A stretch of DNA of 7,295 nt from an uncultured Micavibrio sp. (GCA_937896295.1 CALBME010000193.1:1-7295), one strand, 5' to 3'. Counted from the stretch's first letter, positions 1 to 6,107 are shown. Made by a program: numbers and translations. Notes: generated from the sequence alone by a model not told the origin.

Positions 1-2267
1 TCCTGAAGGTCTTTTTCATTTTCTTCCGGAATAAGGACTTTCTTGATCCCGCCGCGCATCGCAGCCAGCAGTTTTTCTTTCAAGCCGCCAATCGCCGTTA
101 CATAGCCGCGCAGGTTGATTTCACCTGTCATCGCAATGTCGCGGCGCACCGGAATGCCCGTCAGGCTGGAAATGATCGCCGTGGTCATCGCCGCACCGGC
201 GGACGGACCGTCCTTCGGCGTCGCCCCGTCCGGGACGTGGACGTGGATCTGCTTCTTATGCAGCTTGGCGTAATCGATGCCAAATACATCCGCGCGGGAC
301 TTGATCAGCATTTCGGCCACCACGATGGATTCTTTCATCACATCCTGCAGCGAACCGGTCATTGTCACCTTGCCGTCTTTACCGGGCATGGTCACCGCCT
401 CGATCGAAAGCAGGTCGCCGCCCGTTTCCGTCCATGCAAGGCCGGTTACGACGCCCACGCGGTCCTGTTCGTCCGCCTCGCCGAAACGGTATTTCCGCAC
501 GCCGGCATATTTGCCAAGGTTGGAAGACGTCAGTTTCAGTTCCTTGCGTTTGCCCATCAGGATTTCCTTGATGGCCTTGCGCGCAAGATTGGCAAGTTCA
601 CGCTCCAGGTTACGGACACCCGCTTCGCGCGTGTAATAACGGATCAGGTCGCGGATCGCATCGTCGGTGATGGCAAACTCATCTTTTTTAAGACCCGCAG
701 CCTTGATCTGCTTGTCCAGCAGATGCTGACGCACGATACCCAGTTTTTCGTCTTCCGTGTAACCGGACAGGCGAATGACCTCCATACGGTCCAAAAGCGG
801 CTGCGGCATGCGCATGCTGTTGGCCGTGCAGATAAACATGACATCCGACAGGTCGTAATCGACCTCAAGGTAGTGATCGTTGAAATTATGGTTCTGCTCC
901 GGGTCCAGCACCTCCAGCAGCGCCGAAGACGGATCGCCGCGCCAGTCCTGACCCAGCTTGTCGATCTCATCCAGAAGGAACAGCGGGTTGACCGTCTTGG
1001 CCTTTTTCATACCCTGCACGACTTTACCGGGCAATGCGCCGATATAGGTGCGGCGGTGGCCGCGTACTTCGGATTCATCACGCACGCCGCCCAGCGACAT
1101 GCGGACGAAGTTGCGGCCCGTTGCCTTCGCAATGGATGACGCCAGCGAGGTTTTACCGACACCCGGAGGGCCAACGAGGCACAAGATGGGCCCCTTCACC
1201 TTGCCCGCGCGCTGTTGCACGGCAAGATATTCGAGAATGCGGTCCTTGACCTTCTCAAGACCGAAATGATCTTTGTCGAGGATCTGCTTGGCGCGTTTGA
1301 TATCTTTCAGAACCTTGGATTTCTTGCCCCACGGCACGCCCAGAAGCCAGTCGAGGTAATTGCGCACGACCGTGGCTTCCGCCGACATCGGCGACATCTG
1401 CTTGAGTTTTTTGATCTCGTTCTGCGCTTTTGTGCGCGCTTCTTTCGACAGCCGTGTATCGGCGATTTTCTTCTCGAGTTCGCCGACCTCGTCGACGCCC
1501 TCCTCGCCTTCGTTCAGTTCTTTCTGAATCGCCTTGAGCTGTTCGTTCAGGTAATACTCGCGCTGCGATTTTTCCATCTGGCGCTTCACGCGGCCACGGA
1601 TGCGTTTTTCGACCTGAAGAACACCGATCTCGTCTTCGATGTGACCCAGGATTTTGTCGAAACGCCCCGCAACGCTGGTGGTTTCCAGCAGTTTTTGCTT
1701 GTCTTCGATTTTCAGGGCCAGATGCGACGCGATCGTGTCCGACATGCGGTCGGGCTCGGGAATCTGGTTGACCGACACGATGACTTCGGGCGGAATTTTC
1801 TTGTTCAGCTTCACATACTCTTCGAACTGCTCGGCGCCGGTTTTGGCAAGAGCCTTCAGTTCTTCGCCGCCTTCCGCTTCGGTCGGCAGAATCTCGATAT
1901 GCGCTTCCAGATAATCGGCGCGGTCGGTGAACCCCGTTACTTTAGCGCGGCGCACGCCCTCGACCAGCACTTTGACGGTGCCATCGGGCAGTTTCAGCAA
2001 TTGCAGAATGGTACCGACGGTACCGACAGAAAATACGCCGTCCTTGCCCGGATCGTCTTCCGCAGGTGTCTTCTGCGTCAGCAGCAGAACCTGCTTGCCG
2101 GCATTCATGACGCTTTCCAGCGCACGGACTGACCGTTCGCGTCCCACGAACAGGGGAACGATCATGTGCGGAAAGACGACAATGTCGCGCAAAGGCAGCA
2201 CGGCAATGGTTTCAGCTGCGTGCGGCGGAGAAATGATGGTGGTGGGGTCGTTCGTCACAATACTCAT
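1..2267 (-). CDS. lon: ATP-dependent protease Lon (3' end outside window)
   Basis: Cytoplasmic AAA+ serine protease that unfolds and degrades damaged and short-lived regulatory proteins using ATP. The frame is open for 755 codons from the ATG at 2267 to the left edge. By comparison with a usual length of about 780-810 residues, only the last few dozen residues are missing. The N-terminal substrate-binding domain begins at about residue 21 (AVLPLRDIVVFPHMIVPLFVG). A charged helical region with KRQMEKSQREYYLNEQL follows. Walker A is GPPGVGKT at 366-373, and Walker B follows as LFLLDEIDKL. The protease domain has the catalytic Ser in PKDGPSAG (S689) and its Lys partner in GGLKEKLLAA (K732), the normal 43-residue spacing. 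I see no frameshift. The gene lies downstream of clpP on the same strand, but 205 bases away and without the usual intervening clpX. The start is debatable: an AAAGGG directly abuts the ATG, which favours the GTG at codon 4 (2258). Confidence 0.98.
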   Translation of the reverse strand, partial: MSIVTNDPTTIISPPHAAETIAVLPLRDIVVFPHMIVPLFVGRERSVRALESVMNAGKQVLLLTQKTPAEDDPGKDGVFSVGTVGTILQLLKLPDGTVKVLVEGVRRAKVTGFTDRADYLEAHIEILPTEAEGGEELKALAKTGAEQFEEYVKLNKKIPPEVIVSVNQIPEPDRMSDTIASHLALKIEDKQKLLETTSVAGRFDKILGHIEDEIGVLQVEKRIRGRVKRQMEKSQREYYLNEQLKAIQKELNEGEEGVDEVGELEKKIADTRLSKEARTKAQNEIKKLKQMSPMSAEATVVRNYLDWLLGVPWGKKSKVLKDIKRAKQILDKDHFGLEKVKDRILEYLAVQQRAGKVKGPILCLVGPPGVGKTSLASSIAKATGRNFVRMSLGGVRDESEVRGHRRTYIGALPGKVVQGMKKAKTVNPLFLLDEIDKLGQDWRGDPSSALLEVLDPEQNHNFNDHYLEVDYDLSDVMFICTANSMRMPQPLLDRMEVIRLSGYTEDEKLGIVRQHLLDKQIKAAGLKKDEFAITDDAIRDLIRYYTREAGVRNLERELANLARKAIKEILMGKRKELKLTSSNLGKYAGVRKYRFGEADEQDRVGVVTGLAWTETGGDLLSIEAVTMPGKDGKVTMTGSLQDVMKESIVVAEMLIKSRADVFGIDYAKLHKKQIHVHVPDGATPKDGPSAGAAMTTAIISSLTGIPVRRDIAMTGEINLRGYVTAIGGLKEKLLAAMRGGIKKVLIPEENEKDLQ

Positions 2268-2273
2268 CCCTTT
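2268..2273 (-). promoter_or_regulatory. Shine-Dalgarno-like AAAGGG at the lon start
   Basis: On the minus strand AAAGGG touches the ATG at 2267 with no spacer, too close for normal ribosome placement. It lies 9 bases before an in-frame GTG at 2258 (codon 4), which is normal spacing. The true Lon start may therefore be the GTG, giving a protein three residues shorter. No other strong Shine-Dalgarno sequence is visible just upstream. Confidence 0.45.
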
Positions 2274-2360
2274 ATCGTTTGATTTGCCACTGTTTTTGAT
2301 GTTTGCGTGGCTGAAATGTCCGGACACCTAAGAACAACAGTCAAAGATGAACAATTAGTA

Positions 2361-2389
2361 AACTTGGGACTGAATGCCTACAAATCAAG
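2361..2389 (-). promoter_or_regulatory. Candidate heat-shock (sigma-32 type) promoter of lon
   Basis: Read on the minus strand, CTTGATT (2389-2383) is followed after 14 bases by CCCAAGTT (2368-2361). This resembles the proteobacterial sigma-32 pattern CTTGAAA, 11-16 bases, CCCCATNT, with optimal spacing but an imperfect -10. It would place the transcript start roughly 85-90 bases ahead of the lon start. Lon is a classical heat-shock gene, which makes the match plausible. A clear sigma-70 promoter was not found in the same interval. Confidence 0.35.
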
Positions 2390-2423
2390 GGGTGCATCTG
2401 TGGGCATGCCCTGACAGTGAAGG

Positions 2424-2456
2424 ACGGGTCCCCGGCGTTCAAACCGGAAGACCCGT
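2424..2456 (-). terminator. Hairpin after clpP, possible terminator
   Basis: An inverted repeat lies 16 bases past the clpP stop codon. The outer stem is ACGGGTC/GACCCGT (7 bp), followed by a small asymmetric internal loop, an inner CCGG/CCGG stem and an 8-base loop. On the minus strand no U-tract follows, so it is not a canonical intrinsic terminator for clpP. In the plus direction it is followed by a T-rich run, but no plus-strand gene precedes it. It may be an attenuator or an mRNA 3'-end stabiliser separating clpP from lon. Confidence 0.45.
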
Positions 2457-2472
2457 TATTTCATTTAGGACG

Positions 2473-3126
2473 TTACTTCTTTTCTTCAATCTTGGGCATG
2501 TCTTCGCGGCTCGAAATGACATGGTCGATCAGGCCGAAAGCCTTCGATTCCTCTGCCGACATGAACGTATCGCGGTCCATGGCTTTTTCGATGGCCGACA
2601 GTTTCTGGCCGGTCTGAACGACATAGATGTTGTTCAGTTTTTCGCGCAGCTTCAGGATTTCGCGTGCCTGGATTTCAATATCCGACGCCATGCCCTGTGC
2701 GCCGCCCGAAGGCTGGTGCACCATCACGCGGCTGTTGGGCAGGCAGAAACGCTTGCCCTTCTCGCCGCAGGTCAGCAGCAGGCTGCCGGCGGAAGCCGCC
2801 TGGCCGACGCACAGCGTGGCGACCGGGCACTTGATGTAGTTCATCGTGTCCATCATGGCGAAGGCGGACGTGACGACGCCGCCGGGCGAGTTGATGTAGA
2901 ACGCGATATCCTTGGTCGGGTTTTCCGACTCGAGGAACAGAAGCTGGGCGCAGATCAGGCTGGCCACGTGGTCATGGACACCGCCGGTCAGGAAAATGAT
3001 GCGCTCTTTCAGCAGGCGCGAATAAATGTCATAGGCGCGCTCGCCGCGGTTGGTGACTTCCACCACCATCGGGACGAGATCCATCAGGACATCTTCATAA
3101 AATTCGGAGCGGGGCAAACGGGCCAT
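2473..3126 (-). CDS. clpP: ATP-dependent Clp protease proteolytic subunit ClpP
   Basis: Self-compartmentalised serine peptidase that forms the barrel-shaped chamber fed by a AAA+ unfoldase such as ClpX or ClpA. The 217 residues match the usual proteobacterial length. The catalytic triad is visible: Ser112 in GQAASAGS, His137 in RVMVHQPSGG and Asp186 in MDRDTFMS, each one position off the E. coli precursor numbering. The oligomerisation/substrate segment YINSPGGVV is at 77-85. The residue after the catalytic Ser is Ala, where most family members have Met. The ATG at 3126 is supported by AAAGG (3139-3135) 8 bases upstream. It is encoded on the same strand as tig and lon but separated from tig by the opposing PH-domain gene, so it must have its own promoter in 3127-3251. 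The clpX partner is not adjacent and no ClpX-like sequence is seen in the window. Confidence 0.98.
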   Translation of the reverse strand: MARLPRSEFYEDVLMDLVPMVVEVTNRGERAYDIYSRLLKERIIFLTGGVHDHVASLICAQLLFLESENPTKDIAFYINSPGGVVTSAFAMMDTMNYIKCPVATLCVGQAASAGSLLLTCGEKGKRFCLPNSRVMVHQPSGGAQGMASDIEIQAREILKLREKLNNIYVVQTGQKLSAIEKAMDRDTFMSAEESKAFGLIDHVISSREDMPKIEEKK

Positions 3127-3174
3127 AAGGGAAACCTTTGGTTACGATGAGATCAAATCAACGGGTAAAAGGTA

Positions 3175-3193
3175 CTAGCCCGCTAGGCCCTAG
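3175..3193. promoter_or_regulatory. Triple CTAG overlapping dyads, possible operator
   Basis: Three CTAG tetramers in 19 bases form two overlapping perfect dyads that share the middle unit: CTAGC-CC-GCTAG (3175-3186) and CTAGG-C-CCTAG (3183-3193). CTAG is rare in most proteobacterial genomes. The element lies in the 125-base region between the divergent clpP and PH-domain genes, 49 bases or more ahead of the clpP start. On the minus strand it overlaps a weak TTGCCT/TAGTAC promoter-like pair. Its position suits a regulator of clpP or of both genes. The binding protein is unknown. Confidence 0.3.
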
Positions 3194-3223
3194 GCAAGCC
3201 CCGGTCAAAGGGCATAGATTATG

Positions 3224-3237
3224 GGGGTTAAAACCCC
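3224..3237. repeat. Perfect dyad GGGGTT-AA-AACCCC ahead of the PH-domain gene
   Basis: A 14-base perfect inverted repeat with a 2-base centre; an alternative pairing ATGGGG/CCCCAT (3221-3239) leaves a 7-base loop. It ends 14 bases before the ATG of the PH-domain gene. A weak -10-like TAGATT lies just upstream at 3215-3220. It could be an operator, or a hairpin in the 5' leader that affects translation. Nothing in the sequence decides between these. Confidence 0.3.
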
Positions 3238-3251
3238 ATTTCAGAGGCCCG

Positions 3252-3704
3252 ATGTCCTATATCGATAACAATCTCCTGTCCGGCGAAACCGTGGTCTGGC
3301 GGGCCAATATTCACTGGTTCATCTACGTTCCGGGCGGCGCCCTGCTGGTCCTGTCTGCGGTCACCCCAGGCGCTGACATGGGCATGATCGGCGTCATATG
3401 CTTCGTCATTGGTGCCACCATGCTGATAAGCGCCGCGCTGCAGCGCTATGCCACCGAACTGGGGCTTACCAACCGCCGCCTGATCGCCAAGCACGGGCTG
3501 GTCGTGCGCAAGACCATGGAACTGAACCTGACCCGCGTAGAATCGCTCAGCGTCGATCAGTCGATCATGGGCCGCATTTTCGATTTCGGCACCGTGACCG
3601 TGAACGGCACCGGCACCGGCCATGCCGCCTTCCGGTTCATCGACAAGCCGCTGGCCTTCCGCCGCGCCCTGAACGAACAGGTCGAACGCCTGCACAAGGA
3701 TTAA
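3252..3704 (+). CDS. Membrane-anchored bacterial PH-domain (bPH2/DUF304, YdbS-like) protein
   Basis: A 150-residue protein of unknown specific role. Two hydrophobic segments form a membrane hairpin (about residues 22-40 and 43-63). A soluble domain follows with the typical bPH2 pattern: ATELGLTNRRLIAKHGLVVRK (68-87, broken here only by description), then ELNLTRVESLSVDQS (90-104), then GRIFDFGTVTVNGTG (107-121). It ends in a short charged tail. This is the familiar small stand-alone architecture of the family in proteobacteria. The ATG at 3252 is chosen because GAGG lies 4 bases upstream and the protein then begins MSYIDNNLLSGE, a typical family start. An upstream in-frame ATG at 3138 would overlap the clpP leader and add residues without family character. 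The gene is divergent from clpP and convergent with tig, ending 51 bases before the tig stop. The fold is well supported; the biological role is not known. Confidence 0.85.
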   Translation: MSYIDNNLLSGETVVWRANIHWFIYVPGGALLVLSAVTPGADMGMIGVICFVIGATMLISAALQRYATELGLTNRRLIAKHGLVVRKTMELNLTRVESLSVDQSIMGRIFDFGTVTVNGTGTGHAAFRFIDKPLAFRRALNEQVERLHKD

Positions 3705-3724
3705 GCCACAAAGACACCAGAAAC

Positions 3725-3754
3725 AAAAAGCCCGGGTCGATGCCCGGGCTTTTT
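3725..3754. terminator. Bidirectional intrinsic terminator between the PH-domain gene and tig
   Basis: A perfect 12-bp stem AAAAAGCCCGGG/CCCGGGCTTTTT with the 6-base loop TCGATG. The A- and T-rich ends give a U-tract in both directions, so it can terminate the PH-domain gene (plus) and tig (minus). On the tig side only one base separates the stem from the stop codon (TAA at 3758-3756). On the other side the PH-domain gene stops 20 bases earlier. Confidence 0.93.
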
Positions 3755-3755
3755 C

Positions 3756-5117
3756 TTATTTCTTGGCCGCTTTCTTGGCCGGTTTTTTCTCGGCCTTTTC
3801 GTCTTCCGCGTCGTCGTCCTTGGTCAGGTCTTCGAGGCTGACTTCCTTGTCCTTGACTTCAGCAAGCTCAAGGATGAAGTCCACGACCTTGTCTTCAAAG
3901 ATCGGGGCGCGAAGGCTGTCCAGCATCTGCTGGTTCTTGCGGAACATGTCGAACACCTGCGCTTCCTGACCGGGGAAACGGCGCGCCTGTTCCATGACTG
4001 CCTTTTGCAGGTCCTGGTCGGACACGGTGACGTTGTTCGCCTGCCCCACTTCCGACAGGATCAGGCCCAGACGCACGCGGCGCTCGGCAATGTCGTGCAG
4101 TTCGGCTTTTTCTTCTTCGGTGATCGGCGTGGTTTCGTTCTTGTATTTCTTCTCCTGCTCGATCTGGTCGAGGCAGATTTTGTATTCAGCCTCCACCATG
4201 CCCTGCGGCAGTTCGAAGGAGTGTTTTTCGTCCAGCAGGTCGAACAGCGCGCGCTTCAGCTTCTGGCGGCTGTACTGGGTGTACTCGCCTTCCATCTGGT
4301 CGCGCACAGCTTTCTTCAGGGCTTCAAGGTCTTCAAGACCCAGCGTTTTGGCGAAATCGTCGTTCAGATCGGCGTCCTTGGGTTCGCGCAGTTCATGCAC
4401 GGTGACCGCAAAGGTCGCTTTCTGACCGGCCAGGTCGGCTGCGCCGTAATCGGCCGGGAACTGAACGTTCACTTCCGTTTTGTCGCCGGCGAATTTACCG
4501 ACCAGCTGGTCTTCAAAACCAGCGATGAACGAATTGGAACCCAGTTCCAGGTGATAACCGGCCGAGGACATGCCCGGCTTGGACGTGCCGTCTTCCAGCT
4601 TGCCGGCGTAATCGATCACGACGACGTCGCCTTTTTTGGCGGCGCGTTTTTCCGTGACCGTGTCGGTCTTGCGGTTGTTCTTGGCGATGCGGTTCAGCGC
4701 ATCTTCGATCGTCTTGTCGGCGACCTTGGCGACCGGGCGTTCCAGCTTGATGGACTTCATGTCCATGACTTTGACTTCCGGCAGTACTTCGACCGCGACG
4801 GTGAATTCAAGGTCTTTGCCTTTTTCGAACGACACGTTGTCGACGCGCGGCTGCGATGCCGGGCGCAGGTTGTTGTCGCGGATCGCGGCAGCCGTGGAGT
4901 CGTTCACGGCTTTTTCGACGATTTCGCCCATGACGGCGTCGCCATAACGCTGTTCAAGAATGTTCTGCGGGGCCTTGCCGGGGCGGAAGCCGGGGATGCG
5001 CATGGTCTTGGCCAGCTCTTTCAGGCGGGTCGACGACATGGTCGCAAGTTCGGCCGCAGGAACCGTGACTTTGTATTCGCGGTTCAGACCTTCTTTTTTA
5101 GATTCAACAGCTTTCAT
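3756..5117 (-). CDS. tig: Trigger factor, ribosome-associated chaperone and peptidyl-prolyl isomerase
   Basis: Cytoplasmic chaperone that docks at the ribosomal exit tunnel and shields nascent chains. It is 453 residues long, normal for the family. The N-terminal ribosome-binding domain carries the signature GFRPGKAP at 43-50. The FKBP-like isomerase domain spans roughly 155-245 (GDVVVIDYAGKLEDGT, then GSNSFIAGFEDQLVG). The C-terminal helical cradle covers about 115-150 plus 250-420. The protein ends in an acidic then Lys/Ala-rich tail (from about 432), a common low-complexity ending in alphaproteobacterial trigger factors. The start is the ATG at 5117, with AGGA 11 bases upstream and AGAGAG close to the ATG, so the ribosome site is weak. 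A tRNA-Leu gene ends 31 bases upstream on the same strand, and no good separate promoter is visible, suggesting co-transcription. Translation ends at the bidirectional terminator. Confidence 0.98.
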   Translation of the reverse strand: MKAVESKKEGLNREYKVTVPAAELATMSSTRLKELAKTMRIPGFRPGKAPQNILEQRYGDAVMGEIVEKAVNDSTAAAIRDNNLRPASQPRVDNVSFEKGKDLEFTVAVEVLPEVKVMDMKSIKLERPVAKVADKTIEDALNRIAKNNRKTDTVTEKRAAKKGDVVVIDYAGKLEDGTSKPGMSSAGYHLELGSNSFIAGFEDQLVGKFAGDKTEVNVQFPADYGAADLAGQKATFAVTVHELREPKDADLNDDFAKTLGLEDLEALKKAVRDQMEGEYTQYSRQKLKRALFDLLDEKHSFELPQGMVEAEYKICLDQIEQEKKYKNETTPITEEEKAELHDIAERRVRLGLILSEVGQANNVTVSDQDLQKAVMEQARRFPGQEAQVFDMFRKNQQMLDSLRAPIFEDKVVDFILELAEVKDKEVSLEDLTKDDDAEDEKAEKKPAKKAAKK

Positions 5118-5148
5118 GACTCTCTTAATCCTATAAGTTAACCGAAAC

Positions 5149-5232
5149 TGGTGCGGGTGGAGGGACTTGAACCCCCACGGCTAGGCCGCAAGAACCTAAA
5201 TCTTGTGTGTCTACCAGTTCCACCACACCCGC
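5149..5232 (-). tRNA. tRNA-Leu, anticodon UAG
   Basis: An 84-base cloverleaf on the minus strand with CCA encoded. The acceptor stem GCGGGTG pairs with CACCCGC, followed by A-CCA. The anticodon stem CAAGA/TCTTG encloses TTTAGGT, which gives UAG and reads CUN (CUA) leucine codons. A long variable arm (CGGCCTAGCCG region) and the T loop GGTTCAAGTCC are typical of a class II leucine tRNA. It lies 45 bases after the nnrD stop and 31 bases before tig, all on the same strand. Confidence 0.97.
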
Positions 5233-5277
5233 TCATTTTCGGGCGTTTCGGGGCAGAAAAGACCAGAATCCGGCCCC

Positions 5278-6051
5278 TTATGCAAGTGATTTCAATACGG
5301 CAGGAATCGCATCCGGTATATCGCTGGCCACCAGCCCCGCCCCGATCGCCTTGCCCGCCTGCCCGTGAATCCACACGGCTGCGCACGCCGCCTCGAACGC
5401 CGGCATTTTCTGCGCCAGCAGCCCGCCGATGATCCCGGCAAGCACGTCGCCCGTACCGGCACTGGCCAGGTATGGGCTGGCCTGATCGTTTTGCACGCTG
5501 CGCACGCCATCTGTAATGACGGTCTGCGCGCCTTTCAGTACCACGATGCATTTCGCCTTTCGGGCGGCGTCCTGCGGGGTGATTTCGCCGAACAGTCGTT
5601 TAAATTCCCCCGCATGCGGCGTCAGCACGTCGCCGGACCGCAGGTATGACAGGTCCGGCAGGTGGTTGAGACCGTCCGCATCCAGAACCATGCTTTGCGG
5701 CCCCCGTGCCGCCAGCCACCCCCTGATACCGGCGGCATCGGGGCCATAGCCCGGACCAAGGACCAGCGCATTGCGCCGCGGGTCCTGCAGCTGGCTGCAC
5801 CGGTCGCCGGTCTCGTCCTCGACCATGATGTGGGCCGGCAGGGCGGCGCGATAGATCGGGGCGATATCGGCCGGCGCGATCAGCGTGGTCAGGCCCGCGC
5901 CGATCCGCGATGCCGCCTCGCACGCAAGCCGCGCCGCACCGGTCAGCATCCGCCCGCCGATCACGACGCACCAGCCGCGGTCGTATTTATGACCCTCGGC
6001 CTTTGGCCGGGGCAAAACGTCTTTCCAGAGGGTGGGATTATTGTTTTCCAT
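5278..6051 (-). CDS. nnrD: ADP/ATP-dependent NAD(P)H-hydrate dehydratase, stand-alone (YjeF C-terminal domain)
   Basis: Cytoplasmic repair enzyme that dehydrates the S form of damaged NADHX and NADPHX back to NAD(P)H at the expense of ADP or ATP. It is 257 residues long from the ATG at 6051, forming a single ribokinase-like domain. Visible motifs are HKYDRGWCVVIGG (21-33), a GLTT segment, VLGPGYG (97-103), LDADGLN (123-129), LTPHAGEFKRLFG (143-155), LKGAQTVITDG (172-182) and ASAGTGDVLAGIIGG (196-210) with the likely catalytic Asp202. The N-terminal epimerase domain (NnrE) fused to this enzyme in many bacteria is absent, and no separate epimerase gene is in the window. The ATG at 6051 is preferred over the GTG at 6075 because AGAG lies 5 bases upstream and the extra residues look unrelated. 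It is divergent from tRNA-His and upstream of tRNA-Leu and tig. Confidence 0.92.
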   Translation of the reverse strand: MENNNPTLWKDVLPRPKAEGHKYDRGWCVVIGGRMLTGAARLACEAASRIGAGLTTLIAPADIAPIYRAALPAHIMVEDETGDRCSQLQDPRRNALVLGPGYGPDAAGIRGWLAARGPQSMVLDADGLNHLPDLSYLRSGDVLTPHAGEFKRLFGEITPQDAARKAKCIVVLKGAQTVITDGVRSVQNDQASPYLASAGTGDVLAGIIGGLLAQKMPAFEAACAAVWIHGQAGKAIGAGLVASDIPDAIPAVLKSLA

Positions 6052-6059
6052 GCAATCTC

Positions 6060-6089
6060 TTGACCTGTTTAGCACGAAGCGCGTAGAAC
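6060..6089 (+). promoter_or_regulatory. Sigma-70 promoter of tRNA-His
   Basis: TTGACC (6060-6065) and TAGAAC (6084-6089) are separated by 18 bases and match the -35 and -10 consensus at 5 of 6 and 4 of 6 positions. The expected start near 6096 is about 12 bases before the mature tRNA. The following bases CGCC form a G+C-rich discriminator, as is common for stable RNA genes. The -35 element overlaps the nnrD ribosome-binding region on the opposite strand. Confidence 0.6.
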
Positions 6090-6107
6090 ATCGCCAGTCT
6101 TACATGT

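Noticed and set aside
237..1139. 300-codon plus-strand open frame opposite lon
   Set aside because: It is the antisense shadow of the clearly conserved lon protein, has no family character, and begins without a ribosome site.
1215..2132. 305-codon plus-strand open frame opposite lon
   Set aside because: Antisense shadow of lon; its Phe/Leu/Gln-rich composition is what reversed Lon codons produce.
2343..2397. Mini open frame on the minus strand between clpP and lon
   Set aside because: Only about 18 codons, no ribosome site, no recognisable sequence, and it overlaps the candidate promoter.
3138..3251. Longer PH-domain protein starting at 3138
   Set aside because: The extra 38 codons cross the clpP ribosome site and the dyads and lack family similarity; the ATG at 3252 has a GAGG upstream and a typical family N-terminus.
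4005..5141. 378-codon plus-strand open frame opposite tig
   Set aside because: Antisense shadow of trigger factor; composition is typical of a complementary frame in G+C-rich DNA.
5233..5277. Terminator between nnrD and tRNA-Leu
   Set aside because: Only loose G/C complementarity is present, with no stable stem followed by a U-tract on the minus strand.
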